Assembly: GCF_039538145.1 (NCBI RefSeq) | Contig: NZ_BAABBV010000001.1 | Location: forward strand, 1,984,001 to 2,048,000 | Reading direction: 5' to 3' | DNA: 64,000 nucleotides | From: Gryllotalpicola daejeonensis | GTDB taxonomy: Bacteria > Actinomycetota > Actinomycetes > Actinomycetales > Microbacteriaceae | In this document: positions 1-7,814 of the stretch, piece by piece | Layout of the letters: each line of letters opens with the position of its first letter | Numbering within the stretch: position 1 is the first letter of the stretch | Translations under genes and position numbers: made by a program | Notes under the pieces: generated by a model | Seen by the model: the letters and a program-made list of their open reading frames with translations, nothing else | The model's database searches: none | Told to the model about the DNA's origin: nothing

Positions 1-440
1 ACGTCGTGCGCGCCGAGTCCGTCGAAGAGCAGGTGCAGCATGAGCACGCGCATGCGGGTGCCGATGCCTCGGCCCTGGAACTCACGGCCGAGCCACGAGC
101 CGGTCTCGACGCTGCGCAGCACGGTCCACTGAGTGCCGCTCGCGCCCTGCGATCCGACGACGACGCCGCCCACGAGCACCGCGAACTCGAGGGTGAGCTT
201 CGGGCCGACGTTCTGCCGAATCGACCACTGGTACTTGAGCACGCTGCGCGCGACTTGGTCGGGCGTCCCGCGCGTCCACGGCGTGTAGAACGGCATCGCC
301 TCGGGGTCGTGGACGCCCCGCCCCGCGAGCTCAGCGAGATCGACGAGCAGGTCGTCGTCGATCCACCTGAGTTCGAGGTCGCCGGCGGTCGCGCGGACGC
401 CGGCTGCTTGCCACAGCTTGATGAGCGCTTCGGATGCCAC
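1..440 (-). CDS. GNAT-family N-acetyltransferase, C-terminus cut by window edge
   Basis: This is the N-terminal part, about 146 residues, of a GNAT acetyltransferase; the gene runs off the left edge. The reading frame shows the RimJ/RimL-like signature REFQGRGIGTRMRVLMLHL near the truncated end, which is the acetyl-CoA pyrophosphate-binding Q/R-x-x-G-x-G/A loop. It also shows a typical front half (LELRWIDDD, then HDPEAMPFYTPW). I chose the GTG at 440 because it is the only start codon ahead of the conserved LKLW-type opening, with GGAAG about 10 nt upstream; no ATG is available in frame. The substrate cannot be told from the sequence. It follows the multi-palindrome repeat at 496-699, so it is probably transcribed separately from the MFS gene upstream. 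Confidence 0.8.
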   Translation of the reverse strand, partial: MASEALIKLWQAAGVRATAGDLELRWIDDDLLVDLAELAGRGVHDPEAMPFYTPWTRGTPDQVARSVLKYQWSIRQNVGPKLTLEFAVLVGGVVVGSQGASGTQWTVLRSVETGSWLGREFQGRGIGTRMRVLMLHLLFDGLGAHD

Positions 441-495
441 GCTGTCAGTCTTCCAGGCCGGGAACGCGCCTCCGGACGCGACCGTCTTCGTCGAC

Positions 496-699
496 GCACT
501 TGAACGAGGACACCACTTTTCAACCTCAGAGCACCATTGGTGCCCAGGTGACACCAACGGTGTCGCGACGGCACCGATGGTGTCAGAACGGCACCGTTGG
601 TGTCAGGACGGCACCGTTGGTGTCGCGAGGGCACCAATGGTGCCCTCGGCGTCAGAAATGGTGCTCTCGGCGTCGGAAATGGTGTCCTCGTTCAAGTGC
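496..699. repeat. Multi-palindrome intergenic cassette, copy 1 (204 bp)
   Basis: The element is bounded by a perfect 19-bp terminal inverted repeat, GCACTTGAACGAGGACACC at 496-514 and its reverse complement at 681-699. Inside lie six short palindromes of the form (G/A)CACC-nnn-GGTG(T/C), at about 532-544, 551-563, 571-583, 591-603, 611-623 and 631-643. Two tandem 20-bp units of the type GAAATGGTGyyCTCGGCGTC lie next to the right arm. The right arm contains the stop codon of the MFS gene. No open frame in it looks like a protein. Related copies lie at 48366-48528 and 48584-48687. Confidence 0.85.
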
Positions 700-1891
700 C
701 GCGAGGCCACGCCGTCGCCAGGCCCGCGAACGCCGCCGCTCCGAGCGCCGCCGCGATCAGGAACACCCCGGGCCCCGTCACGGCAGGCGCGAACACGCTC
801 TCGAGCAGCGGGAACGCGAAGCCGACGTACGTCGCGCTGTAGAAGATGCCGGTCAGCGTCGCGAGGTCGTCGGGGCGCGCGAGCGCGTCCACCGCGTTCA
901 GGCCGCTCACCAGCAGGAATCCGTAGGCCGCGCCCAGGCAGATCGCGGCCGGTGCGAGCAGGAACGGCGAGTGCGTGAGCACGGTGGCCGCGCCGAGAAG
1001 CATCCCGATCACAAGCGCGGCGACGCCCGTCTGGAACGGGGCGCGCGGCGAGCGCTGGGCGAGCCGACGCGCCCAGGACTGCACGAGGATGCCGGTGCCG
1101 AGCGTCACCGCCGCCGTGATACCGCTGGCGATCTCGGTGAAGCGCCCGACGTCGATCTGTCCGGGCAGCACGGCAAGCGACGCCGATGCGGCACCGAAGA
1201 CCCACGGCGCCGTGGGAAGGATCGCGCGCAGGAAGACCCGGCTGCGCAGCGCCGCGCCCACCTCGCTCGCGCCACGGGTGCGGCCGGGGTGATGCGAGAC
1301 GGTCTCGGGCGCGCGCCAGACGTACAGGGCCGCCGCGACGACGAGCAACACGTGCACGGCATAGGGCAGCTGCTCCGGCAACGGCACCCACTGGCTCAGC
1401 ACGCCCGACAGCAGCGGGCCGCCGGCGAACCCGGCGGTCAGTGCCACGGCGGCGCGACGGGCCCCAGAGCTGCCGCGCCCGGCCCGGTCGGAGAGCTCTT
1501 TGACCCACGCCGTCCCTGGGCTGAACGTCGACCCGGCGGCGACGCCGACGACCACGCGCCCCACGAGCAGGCCGGCGAACGAGTCACCGGCGAGCAGCAG
1601 CATGAGCGACCCCACCGCCGAGAGCAGCAGCGCGCCCCGCACGACGAGCCGACGCCCGAAGCGGTCGGAGAGCGGCGCGACGAGGATCAGTGCGGGGATC
1701 AGCCCGAGCGCGTACGCCCCGAAGAGTCCGTTGACGTCGACCGCACTGAGCGCCCCGCGGTAGACGTCGAGCAGCGTCGCGAACATGTTCGCGCCGTAGC
1801 CGACGACGAACATCGCGGCGGCCGGCCGCAGCCACGCGGCGCCGGACGCGCCGCCGGACCCAAGTTCGGCGGACGGTGAAGAGCCGCTCAA
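692..1891 (-). CDS. MFS transporter, 399 residues
   Basis: This is a twelve-helix major facilitator. The loop between helices 2 and 3 reads APLSDRFGRRLVVRG, the classic MFS motif A, and helix 4-5 shows GRVVVGVAAGSTFSPG. The length suits a DHA1-type drug or metabolite transporter. The assigned start is a TTG at 1891, only 3 nt after the stop of the small membrane gene, so the gene is probably translationally coupled and is the last member of the operon beginning at 8975. Its stop codon lies inside the right arm of the repeat at 496-699. Its position after an importer and putative oxidative enzymes suggests it exports a product or imports a related compound; that is inference. An internal ATG about 27 residues in is an alternative start. 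Confidence 0.85.
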   Translation of the reverse strand: MSGSSPSAELGSGGASGAAWLRPAAAMFVVGYGANMFATLLDVYRGALSAVDVNGLFGAYALGLIPALILVAPLSDRFGRRLVVRGALLLSAVGSLMLLLAGDSFAGLLVGRVVVGVAAGSTFSPGTAWVKELSDRAGRGSSGARRAAVALTAGFAGGPLLSGVLSQWVPLPEQLPYAVHVLLVVAAALYVWRAPETVSHHPGRTRGASEVGAALRSRVFLRAILPTAPWVFGAASASLAVLPGQIDVGRFTEIASGITAAVTLGTGILVQSWARRLAQRSPRAPFQTGVAALVIGMLLGAATVLTHSPFLLAPAAICLGAAYGFLLVSGLNAVDALARPDDLATLTGIFYSATYVGFAFPLLESVFAPAVTGPGVFLIAAALGAAAFAGLATAWPRGT

Positions 1892-1894
1892 GCT

Positions 1895-2059
1895 CTAGAG
1901 CAGCCCCGTCGCGGCGACCGCGGCGGTGCCGACGGTGCCCCCGACGACCCCGCTCGACAGGTGGTACCCGGGCACGACGTTCACGCCGACGATCAGCGCA
2001 GCGGCCACGAGCAGTCCGATGATCATCCAGACAACGAGCCAGTTCACGCCACGATCCAT
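1895..2059 (-). CDS. Small hydrophobic membrane protein, 54 residues
   Basis: This short gene encodes a 54-residue protein that begins MDRGVNWLVVWMIIGLLVAA. It has one clear transmembrane helix at about residues 6-29 and a Gly/Ala/Val-rich second hydrophobic stretch at about 37-54. It has a strong ribosome binding site (GTGGAGGC directly before the ATG), begins 9 nt after the stop of the AhpD-fold gene and ends 3 nt before the MFS start. That spacing is strong evidence it is a real operon member. I do not recognise the family. A role as a small partner of the adjacent transporter is a guess. Confidence 0.7.
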   Translation of the reverse strand: MDRGVNWLVVWMIIGLLVAAALIVGVNVVPGYHLSSGVVGGTVGTAAVAATGLL

Positions 2060-2068
2060 GCCTCCACG

Positions 2069-2677
2069 CTATCCCTGCAGAGGCGGCGTCGGCTCCCCGA
2101 GCGAGAGCATCAGCCGGTTCGCCCAGTTGAAGAACGCGGCGCCGTGAATCGCGTCGGCGATCGCGAGGTCGTCGAGGCCGGCCTCGCGCAGCTGCTGCAC
2201 GTGCGCGGCCGAGAACTCGCCGGGGGTCTTCGTCAGCGCCACCGACGCGTCGATCACGGCCCGCCACTGCGGGTCGTCCTGCGGCGCGGCGGTTCCCTCG
2301 TCGAGCAGCCGCTGCACGTCGTCGGGCCGCTTCGACTTCTGCGACGCGAAGCGCGCGTGCACGGATGCGCAGAACAGGCATCCGTTCGTCCGCGACGCGG
2401 CGGCCGCCGACAGCTCGCGCTGGGCACGCGGCAGCCCGCCCTTCTCGTTGTAGAAGATGTCGTTGTCGGTGCGGGTGCGCGCCCCGAGGATGTCGGGGTC
2501 GCGCGCCAGCAGCCGGAAGTACGGGCTGTTCACGCGGCCCTTGTCGACGAGGCCGGCGTAGTGCCGCTCGGTCAGCTCGTCGATCGCGAGCGGCTCGAGC
2601 CATGCCGCCCAACCCAGCTGCGCCTGCGTGAATTCGTTCGGCCGTTCGAACTCGTGGCGGATGACCTGGTCAGGCAT
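2069..2677 (-). CDS. AhpD-fold peroxidase-related protein (Avi_7169-like)
   Basis: The protein is 202 residues with the AhpD/carboxymuconolactone-decarboxylase fold. The CxxC-H motif of AhpD proteins is visible as NGCLFCASVHARFAS at about residues 98-112, so the redox cysteines and the histidine are intact. It resembles the family named alkylhydroperoxidase domain protein, Avi_7169 type, which is known to occur with a CMD-domain partner and a luciferase-like monooxygenase, exactly as here. The ATG at 2677 overlaps the stop of the preceding gene (TGATG) and has GGGAG 7 nt upstream; a GTG one codon earlier is possible. It probably detoxifies a peroxide or acts on an intermediate from the neighbouring monooxygenase; the substrate is unknown. 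Confidence 0.82.
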   Translation of the reverse strand: MPDQVIRHEFERPNEFTQAQLGWAAWLEPLAIDELTERHYAGLVDKGRVNSPYFRLLARDPDILGARTRTDNDIFYNEKGGLPRAQRELSAAAASRTNGCLFCASVHARFASQKSKRPDDVQRLLDEGTAAPQDDPQWRAVIDASVALTKTPGEFSAAHVQQLREAGLDDLAIADAIHGAAFFNWANRLMLSLGEPTPPLQG

Positions 2678-3261
2678 CACAGCTCTCCCTTCAGGACGGT
2701 GAGCCCCGCGACGACGCGGAGCTGGAAGTTGAGGAACGACACGAGCTGCGAGAGCGTCACGATGCCGGTCGTCGACCAGCCGGCGTCGATCAGCGCCTGC
2801 AGCGCGTCCGCCGAGGAGTCGCGCGGGCGGTACGTCAGCAGGTGCGTGTGCGCGAGCGCCGCGGCGAGACGGATGCCGACGGCATCGGTGAGCTCGGCAG
2901 AGGGCTGCCAGTGCAGGCCGTCCTGGTTCTCGGCCGACAGCGGGCCCTCGGGGTAGTCGCCATAGGGGCCCGTCGTGACCGCGGAGGGCAGTGCGGCCTC
3001 CAGCGCGGCGAGCACCTCGGCGGATGCCTCTGCCAGCAGCTCACGGTAGTAGTCGGCGGTCGGGCTCTGCGCGAGGGCGACCGCCCAGTAGGCGATCGCG
3101 AGGCGCTCGAGCTGCGAGACGTGGTCGAGCTCGTCAGAGGCGAACAGCGCGTCGTAGCTCGCCTGGGCGTTGCGCTTGGCGTCGGGGCGCTGCTCGCGCA
3201 GCGCGAAGATCGCGTCGCCTTCGCGGGAGCCGACCAGGTGGTCGATGACATCGATAGGCAT
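2677..3261 (-). CDS. CMD-domain protein (Avi_7170-like)
   Basis: The 194-residue protein has the same alpha-helical AhpD-like fold as its neighbour but lacks a CxxC motif in the expected place. It matches the CMD domain, Avi_7170-type pattern: an N-terminal DVIDHLVG segment, a central stretch rich in Ala/Leu helices and a C-terminal LVSFLNFQLRVVAGL helix. An AAGGA ribosome site precedes the ATG. The gene sits between the monooxygenase gene (39-nt gap) and the cysteine-containing partner (1-nt overlap). The two AhpD-fold proteins may form a hetero-oligomer in which only one is redox active; this is inference from the motif difference. Confidence 0.75.
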   Translation of the reverse strand: MPIDVIDHLVGSREGDAIFALREQRPDAKRNAQASYDALFASDELDHVSQLERLAIAYWAVALAQSPTADYYRELLAEASAEVLAALEAALPSAVTTGPYGDYPEGPLSAENQDGLHWQPSAELTDAVGIRLAAALAHTHLLTYRPRDSSADALQALIDAGWSTTGIVTLSQLVSFLNFQLRVVAGLTVLKGEL

Positions 3262-3300
3262 GGGATTCCTTTCGAGGGGGTCTTGAGGTGGGGTCCGCGG

Positions 3301-4317
3301 CTACTGGCCCGGCGCGGAAGACGGCGACCAGCCGAGCGCCGGCGCGATCTCGCGCGCGATCAGCTCGAGCGAGCGCAGCACGACCTCGTGCGGCGGGTCG
3401 ACGGGGTGGGGCTGGAAGACGAGGTCACTCGCGGAGCGCAGGATCGGGTCTGCGGTGAGGGCGCCCAGCACCTGGTCGACCGTGCCGACGTGCAGGTCGA
3501 GGTAGGCCGCGAGCTCGAGTTCCGGCGCGTCGGTGGGCACCACGGTGCCCTGCGCCTCCAGCATGCGCAGCGAGCGCGCGATGCCCTGAGCCCGCCACCG
3601 CGCCGCCTCTTCCTCGGTGTCGATGACGAGAACCGAGCGCGAGGCCATGACGCGCTGCGGCACCCCGTGCGGAAGCGCCGCGGCATGGGCATCCACGATC
3701 TCCACCTGGTCCTCAGCCGAGCCGCGACCCGTGTACTCCTTGCGCGGCTGCGTGCGCGACAGCATCAGGCCGTTGCCCTCTGCCCCGATGCGCGCGGCCC
3801 CGCCCGCGGAGAAGGTGGCTTCCCAGAGCGTGTCGACGAGCGCCGGCGCGGGCGGGTACAGCGCGCCGCCGTCGCTCGTGAGGACGTCGCCGCGCAGTGC
3901 GGAGAGCAGCGTCTTCTTGTGCGCCGCGTAGATCGCGGGCCGGTCGGCCGGGTCGTGGCCGAACGGCGGGAACGACGACGAGGTTCCGCCAGAGCCGATG
4001 CCCACCTCGAGCCGCCCATCCGACAGCAGCCAGAGCACGGCAGCGTCCTCGGCCACGCGCAGCGGCGCCTCGAGCGGCAGCGTCACGATGCCGGTGGCCA
4101 GCGTGATGCGCGACGTCTTCGCCGCCGCCTGCGCCAGCAGCACGAACGGCGACGGCAGACCGCCCTCGTCGCGGTGGAAGTGGTGCTGCGCGACCCAGGC
4201 AGTGTCGAACCCGAGCTCCTCCGCCCGCACGAACTGGGCGATCGCGTTCCGGTAGCGCTCGACGGGGCTGACGTCGTCAAGCAGGCGAGTGAAGAATCCG
4301 AGCCGGGGGCCTGTCAT
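3301..4317 (-). CDS. Luciferase-like FMN-dependent monooxygenase (KPN_01858-like)
   Basis: This is a 338-residue bacterial-luciferase-like TIM-barrel flavoprotein. It begins MTGPRLGFFTRLLDDVSP and shows the family core FDTAWVAQHHFHRDEGGLPSP and the SRITLATGIVTLPLE strand. It resembles the putative FMN-dependent luciferase-like monooxygenases that occur with the two CMD/AhpD proteins encoded just downstream. Such enzymes use reduced flavin and oxygen on small organic substrates. The start overlaps the stop of livF by 1 nt. Encoded with an importer and peroxide-handling proteins, it probably carries out the first oxidation of the imported compound. The compound is not identifiable here. F420 rather than FMN as cofactor cannot be excluded. 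Confidence 0.82.
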   Translation of the reverse strand: MTGPRLGFFTRLLDDVSPVERYRNAIAQFVRAEELGFDTAWVAQHHFHRDEGGLPSPFVLLAQAAAKTSRITLATGIVTLPLEAPLRVAEDAAVLWLLSDGRLEVGIGSGGTSSSFPPFGHDPADRPAIYAAHKKTLLSALRGDVLTSDGGALYPPAPALVDTLWEATFSAGGAARIGAEGNGLMLSRTQPRKEYTGRGSAEDQVEIVDAHAAALPHGVPQRVMASRSVLVIDTEEEAARWRAQGIARSLRMLEAQGTVVPTDAPELELAAYLDLHVGTVDQVLGALTADPILRSASDLVFQPHPVDPPHEVVLRSLELIAREIAPALGWSPSSAPGQ

Positions 4318-5126
4318 TACTGCGGTGCCTTTCCGAGGTACGCCTCTTGGATCTCCGGGTTGTCGAGCAGCTCGCGCGCGGTGCCCTGCAGCACGATCTC
4401 GCCGGTGGCGAGCACGTAGCCGCGCGAGGCGATCGAGAGGGCGAGTTCGGCCTGCTGCTCGACGAAGAGCACCGCGACGCCGAGCTCGCTGTTGATGCGC
4501 GCGATCTCGTCGAGCACCTGGTCGACGAGCTTCGGCGAGAGGCCCATCGTGGGCTCGTCCATGCAGATCAGCCGTGGGCGGCTCATCAGCGCACGGGCGA
4601 AGGCGAGCATCTGCTGCTCGCCGCCCGAGAGCGTCCCGGCTTCCTGCTTGCGCCGCTCGGCGAGACGCGGGAAGTGCGTGCGCATCCGCTCGAGGTCTTC
4701 GGCGATGCCCGCCTTGTCCTTGCGCGTGTACGCGCCGGCGAGCAGGTTCTCGTCCACCGTCAGCTGCGGGAACACGCGGCGCGCCTCGGGCACCGACGCG
4801 ATGCCGGCCGTGATGCGGCGCCTCGTCGACGCGTGCGTGATGTCGGCTCCGTCGAACCGCACGGCGCCCGACTTCACCCGGGTCAGCCCCAGGATCGTCT
4901 TCATCGTCGTCGACTTCCCGCTCGCGTTCCCGCCGAGCAGCGACACGATCTCGCCCTCGCCGACGGTCAGCGTGTTGCCGCGCAGAGCGTGGAACGGCCC
5001 GTAGTGCACGTGCACGTCGTCGAGTTCAAGGAGCGGGCGTGAATTGCCCGCCCGCGCGGGCGCGGCGCCGCTCGCGGAGCCGCTCGAAGATGCAGCTGTG
5101 GATGCCTGCGCCGTCGGCTCACTCAT
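4317..5126 (-). CDS. livF: ABC transporter ATPase, LivF type
   Basis: This is an ATP-binding subunit of a branched-chain-amino-acid-type importer (HAAT family). Walker A is GGNASGKSTT at about residues 66-75, the signature is LSGGEQQ at about 166-172, and Walker B is RLICMDEPTMGLSP. The length of 269 residues is above the usual 235 or so because of a low-complexity Ser/Ala/Gly N-terminal extension of about 28 residues. It overlaps livG by 4 nt and the monooxygenase gene by 1 nt, so the operon is tightly coupled. It would energise the LivHM permease at the inner face of the membrane together with LivG. Confidence 0.93.
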   Translation of the reverse strand: MSEPTAQASTAASSSGSASGAAPARAGNSRPLLELDDVHVHYGPFHALRGNTLTVGEGEIVSLLGGNASGKSTTMKTILGLTRVKSGAVRFDGADITHASTRRRITAGIASVPEARRVFPQLTVDENLLAGAYTRKDKAGIAEDLERMRTHFPRLAERRKQEAGTLSGGEQQMLAFARALMSRPRLICMDEPTMGLSPKLVDQVLDEIARINSELGVAVLFVEQQAELALSIASRGYVLATGEIVLQGTARELLDNPEIQEAYLGKAPQ

Positions 5127-5980
5127 GAGAGGTCCTCCCCACCCAGCCCGCGCCGCCGCCCGAGGTACGCCTCGATCACGGCGGGGTCGCGGCGCACCTG
5201 CTCAGGCCGCCCCTCAGCGATGATGCGCCCTCCGTCCATCACGATGACCCGGTCGCTGACCGACATCACGAGGTCGAGCTTGTGCTCGACGAGCAGGATC
5301 GCCTGCCCCTCGGCCTTGAGGTCGAGCAGCTGCTGCAGCACCTCGGCGGTCTCCGACTGGTTCATGCCGGCGGTCGGCTCGTCGAGCACCAGCAACTTCG
5401 GCCCCAGTGCCAGCGCTCGCGCGATCTCGGTGCGGCGCCGGTTGGCGTAGCTCAGCGAGTAGGCGGGGTCGTCGCGCCGCGGCCCGAGCCGCGCCTCGAA
5501 GCGCTGGATCTCGCGCGCGATCGTCTTATCGATCTCGGCCCGCTCGCGCCGCGAGCCCGGCGTGCCGATGATCGCGATGTACAGCTCGGCGAGCAGCGGA
5601 ATCCAGCGCAGCAGGAACAGGCGCGACAGGCGCCGGAACGGGCGGCTGGCGCGCAGGGTCGAGTGGATGCCCACCTCGATGTTGTCTGCGACGGACAGCG
5701 TCGCGAACACCCGCCCGTTCTGGAAGGTGCGGGCGACGCCGTCCTCCGCGATGCGCGCGGTGTCTGCGTGCCCGATGTCCGCGCCGTCGAGCGTGATCGT
5801 GCCGCCGTTGGCCGGGATCGTGCCGGTGACGAGATTGAGCGTCGTGGTCTTCCCCGAGCCGTTCGGCCCGATGATCGAGACCACCTCGTGCGGCCCGACG
5901 GTGAACGAGATGCCGTCGACGGCCTTGAGCCCCTCGAAGTGCCGCTCGAGCTTCTCGACCTGCAGCAATACGTCGCTCAT
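5123..5980 (-). CDS. livG: ABC transporter ATPase, LivG type
   Basis: This is the second ATPase of the importer, 285 residues. Walker A GPNGSGKTTT lies near residue 39, the signature region reads SLSYANRRRTEIARAL and Walker B reads LLVLDEPTAGMN, followed by the LivG-typical C-terminal segment EAYLGRRRG. An insertion at about residues 100-145 gives the longer LivG-like alpha domain. It overlaps both neighbours by 4 nt. The canonical LSGGQ is replaced by SLSYANRRR, as is common in LivG proteins. Confidence 0.93.
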   Translation of the reverse strand: MSDVLLQVEKLERHFEGLKAVDGISFTVGPHEVVSIIGPNGSGKTTTLNLVTGTIPANGGTITLDGADIGHADTARIAEDGVARTFQNGRVFATLSVADNIEVGIHSTLRASRPFRRLSRLFLLRWIPLLAELYIAIIGTPGSRRERAEIDKTIAREIQRFEARLGPRRDDPAYSLSYANRRRTEIARALALGPKLLVLDEPTAGMNQSETAEVLQQLLDLKAEGQAILLVEHKLDLVMSVSDRVIVMDGGRIIAEGRPEQVRRDPAVIEAYLGRRRGLGGEDLS

Positions 5981-7779
5981 GAGTTCCTCACCAGGATTCC
6001 GCCGGGCCGGAAGCGCACCGCGAGGATCAGCACGAGGCCGTAGGCGACGATGCGCAGCTCATCGGTGAAGCGCAGCAGCTCGAGCCCGCCGATCAGGATG
6101 ATCGCGCCGACCACCGCACCGTAGGGCAGGTTGACGCCGCCCATGATCACGATCGTGACCACCAGCAGCGACATCAGCGTCGTGAAGATCGTCGTGTCGA
6201 TGTAGGTGTACTGGTGGGCGAGCAGCGAGCCGCCTAGCCCTGCGAAGAACGCCGACACCGCGAAGGCGAGCGCCTTGTAGTCCCGCACACGGACGCCCGA
6301 GGCCAGAGCCGCGACCTCGTCGGAGCCGACCGACGAGATCACCCGGCCGAGGTGCGAGTCGCGCAGCCGCCACATCACGAGCAGGGTGACGACCAGCACT
6401 CCGAAGTCGATGAAATAGAAGTCCCGTGGGGAGAACAGCAGGTGGCCGGCGATGCTCGGCCAGGGAATCCCCTGCACTCCCAAGGGCACGACGAGCTGGA
6501 TGATCGCGACGACGACGAGCCCCAGCCCGAGCGTCGCGATCGAGATGTAGTGGCCCTTCACGCCCCAGATCGGCGAGGCGAGCACCGAGGCGATGACGGC
6601 GGCGATCAGCCCCGCGAGCGGCAGCGCCACCCAGAACGGAATGTGGACATACAGCGTGAGCAGCGCAGAGGCATATGCGCCGATCGCGATCGGCCCGGCC
6701 TGCCCGAGCGCCATGACGCCGGACTGCCCCGCGGTGATCGTGAAGCCCGCGGCGATGATCGCGTAGATCAGCACCTGCGTGCCCGTCGACAGCACGTAGT
6801 CGCTGCTGACGAACGGGATCACGCCCGCGCCGACCACGAAGGCGACGAGCCAGACCCAGCGCGGGATCCGGAACGGTCGGCCGCGCCCGAGGAAGGTGCC
6901 CGTCAGCGGCTCGGACGAGATCAGCGGCACCTTCCCGAACAGGCCGCCCGGCCGCACGATGAGCACGAGCAGCAGGATCGCGAAGATGATGATCTGGTCT
7001 GAGGTGTCGCCGAAGAAGTAGATGCCGAAGGACTCGAGGATGCCGAGCACGAAGCCGCCGATCACGGCGCCGACCAGCGAGCCGAGGCCGCCGAGGGTCG
7101 CCGCGACGAAGGCGACCAGCCCGGTGTTGAGTCCGGAGACCGGGTTCGCGACGCCGACGTAGAGCGCCATGAAGATGCCGGCGAGTCCGCCCAGCCCCGA
7201 GGCGATGACGAACGACAGGTGCTGGATCAGCCCGACCGGGATGCCCATCTGCAGGGCGGCCTCCTGGTCCTGCGCGGTGGCCCGGGTTGCGCGCCCGATC
7301 TTCCCGTACTTGAGGAAGACCGACATCACGATCATGACCCCCGCGGTGATGCCGAGCATCACGAGGTCGGAGGTGCCGAAGCGCATCGCACCGACGTGGA
7401 AGTTCGAGGTCGGCAGCACGCGGGGGAACACCCGCGAGTGCGCGCCGAATGCGAGCTGCGATCCGTTGTCGAGGATCTGCGAGACGGCATACGTCGACAG
7501 CATTGCCGCGAGCGGCACGAACTTCGCGAGCGGCCTGACGACCGCGATGTTGATGATGAGGCCAAGCGCGGCGCAGATCAGCACCACGAGCGGCAGCGCG
7601 AGCCAGAACGACCAGTGCTGCTGCGCGACGAAGAACCACGTGAGCATGGCGCCCAGCCCGAAGAACGAGAACTGGGCGAAGTTGACGACGTTCATCACGC
7701 CGAAGACGAGCGAGATGCCGACCGCTCCGAGGGCGTAGACGTTCCCTCGGAGCAGGCCGGCGATCAGAGTGTCGAACAT
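5977..7779 (-). CDS. Fused LivH-LivM branched-chain-type ABC permease
   Basis: This single 600-residue protein contains two permease domains that are normally separate. Residues about 1-290 look like LivH (begins MFDTLIAGLLRGNVYALGAVGISLVFGVMN, with the EAA-like RATRATAQDQEAALQMGIP loop). Residues about 305-600 look like LivM (GQSGVMALGQAGPIAIGAYASA and RVISSVGSDEVAALASGV). Each half carries about eight transmembrane helices. The frame is open throughout, so this is a true fusion and not a frameshift. It would form the whole transmembrane pathway as one chain. Such fusions are known in some actinobacteria. It overlaps livG by 4 nt and follows the binding-protein gene by 35 nt. Confidence 0.92.
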   Translation of the reverse strand: MFDTLIAGLLRGNVYALGAVGISLVFGVMNVVNFAQFSFFGLGAMLTWFFVAQQHWSFWLALPLVVLICAALGLIINIAVVRPLAKFVPLAAMLSTYAVSQILDNGSQLAFGAHSRVFPRVLPTSNFHVGAMRFGTSDLVMLGITAGVMIVMSVFLKYGKIGRATRATAQDQEAALQMGIPVGLIQHLSFVIASGLGGLAGIFMALYVGVANPVSGLNTGLVAFVAATLGGLGSLVGAVIGGFVLGILESFGIYFFGDTSDQIIIFAILLLVLIVRPGGLFGKVPLISSEPLTGTFLGRGRPFRIPRWVWLVAFVVGAGVIPFVSSDYVLSTGTQVLIYAIIAAGFTITAGQSGVMALGQAGPIAIGAYASALLTLYVHIPFWVALPLAGLIAAVIASVLASPIWGVKGHYISIATLGLGLVVVAIIQLVVPLGVQGIPWPSIAGHLLFSPRDFYFIDFGVLVVTLLVMWRLRDSHLGRVISSVGSDEVAALASGVRVRDYKALAFAVSAFFAGLGGSLLAHQYTYIDTTIFTTLMSLLVVTIVIMGGVNLPYGAVVGAIILIGGLELLRFTDELRIVAYGLVLILAVRFRPGGILVRNS

Positions 7780-7814
7780 GAAGCGCAGTTCAGCGGGCGA
7801 TCAGCGACAGCGGC

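Noticed and set aside
496..699. CRISPR array
   Set aside because: The regular palindromes lack unique spacers of constant length and direct-repeat identity, and the whole block is bounded by an inverted repeat.
434..1879. A 481-residue plus-strand open frame across the MFS gene
   Set aside because: It is Arg/His/Glu-rich low-complexity sequence typical of the antisense shadow of a GC-rich gene; the minus strand encodes a clear MFS protein.
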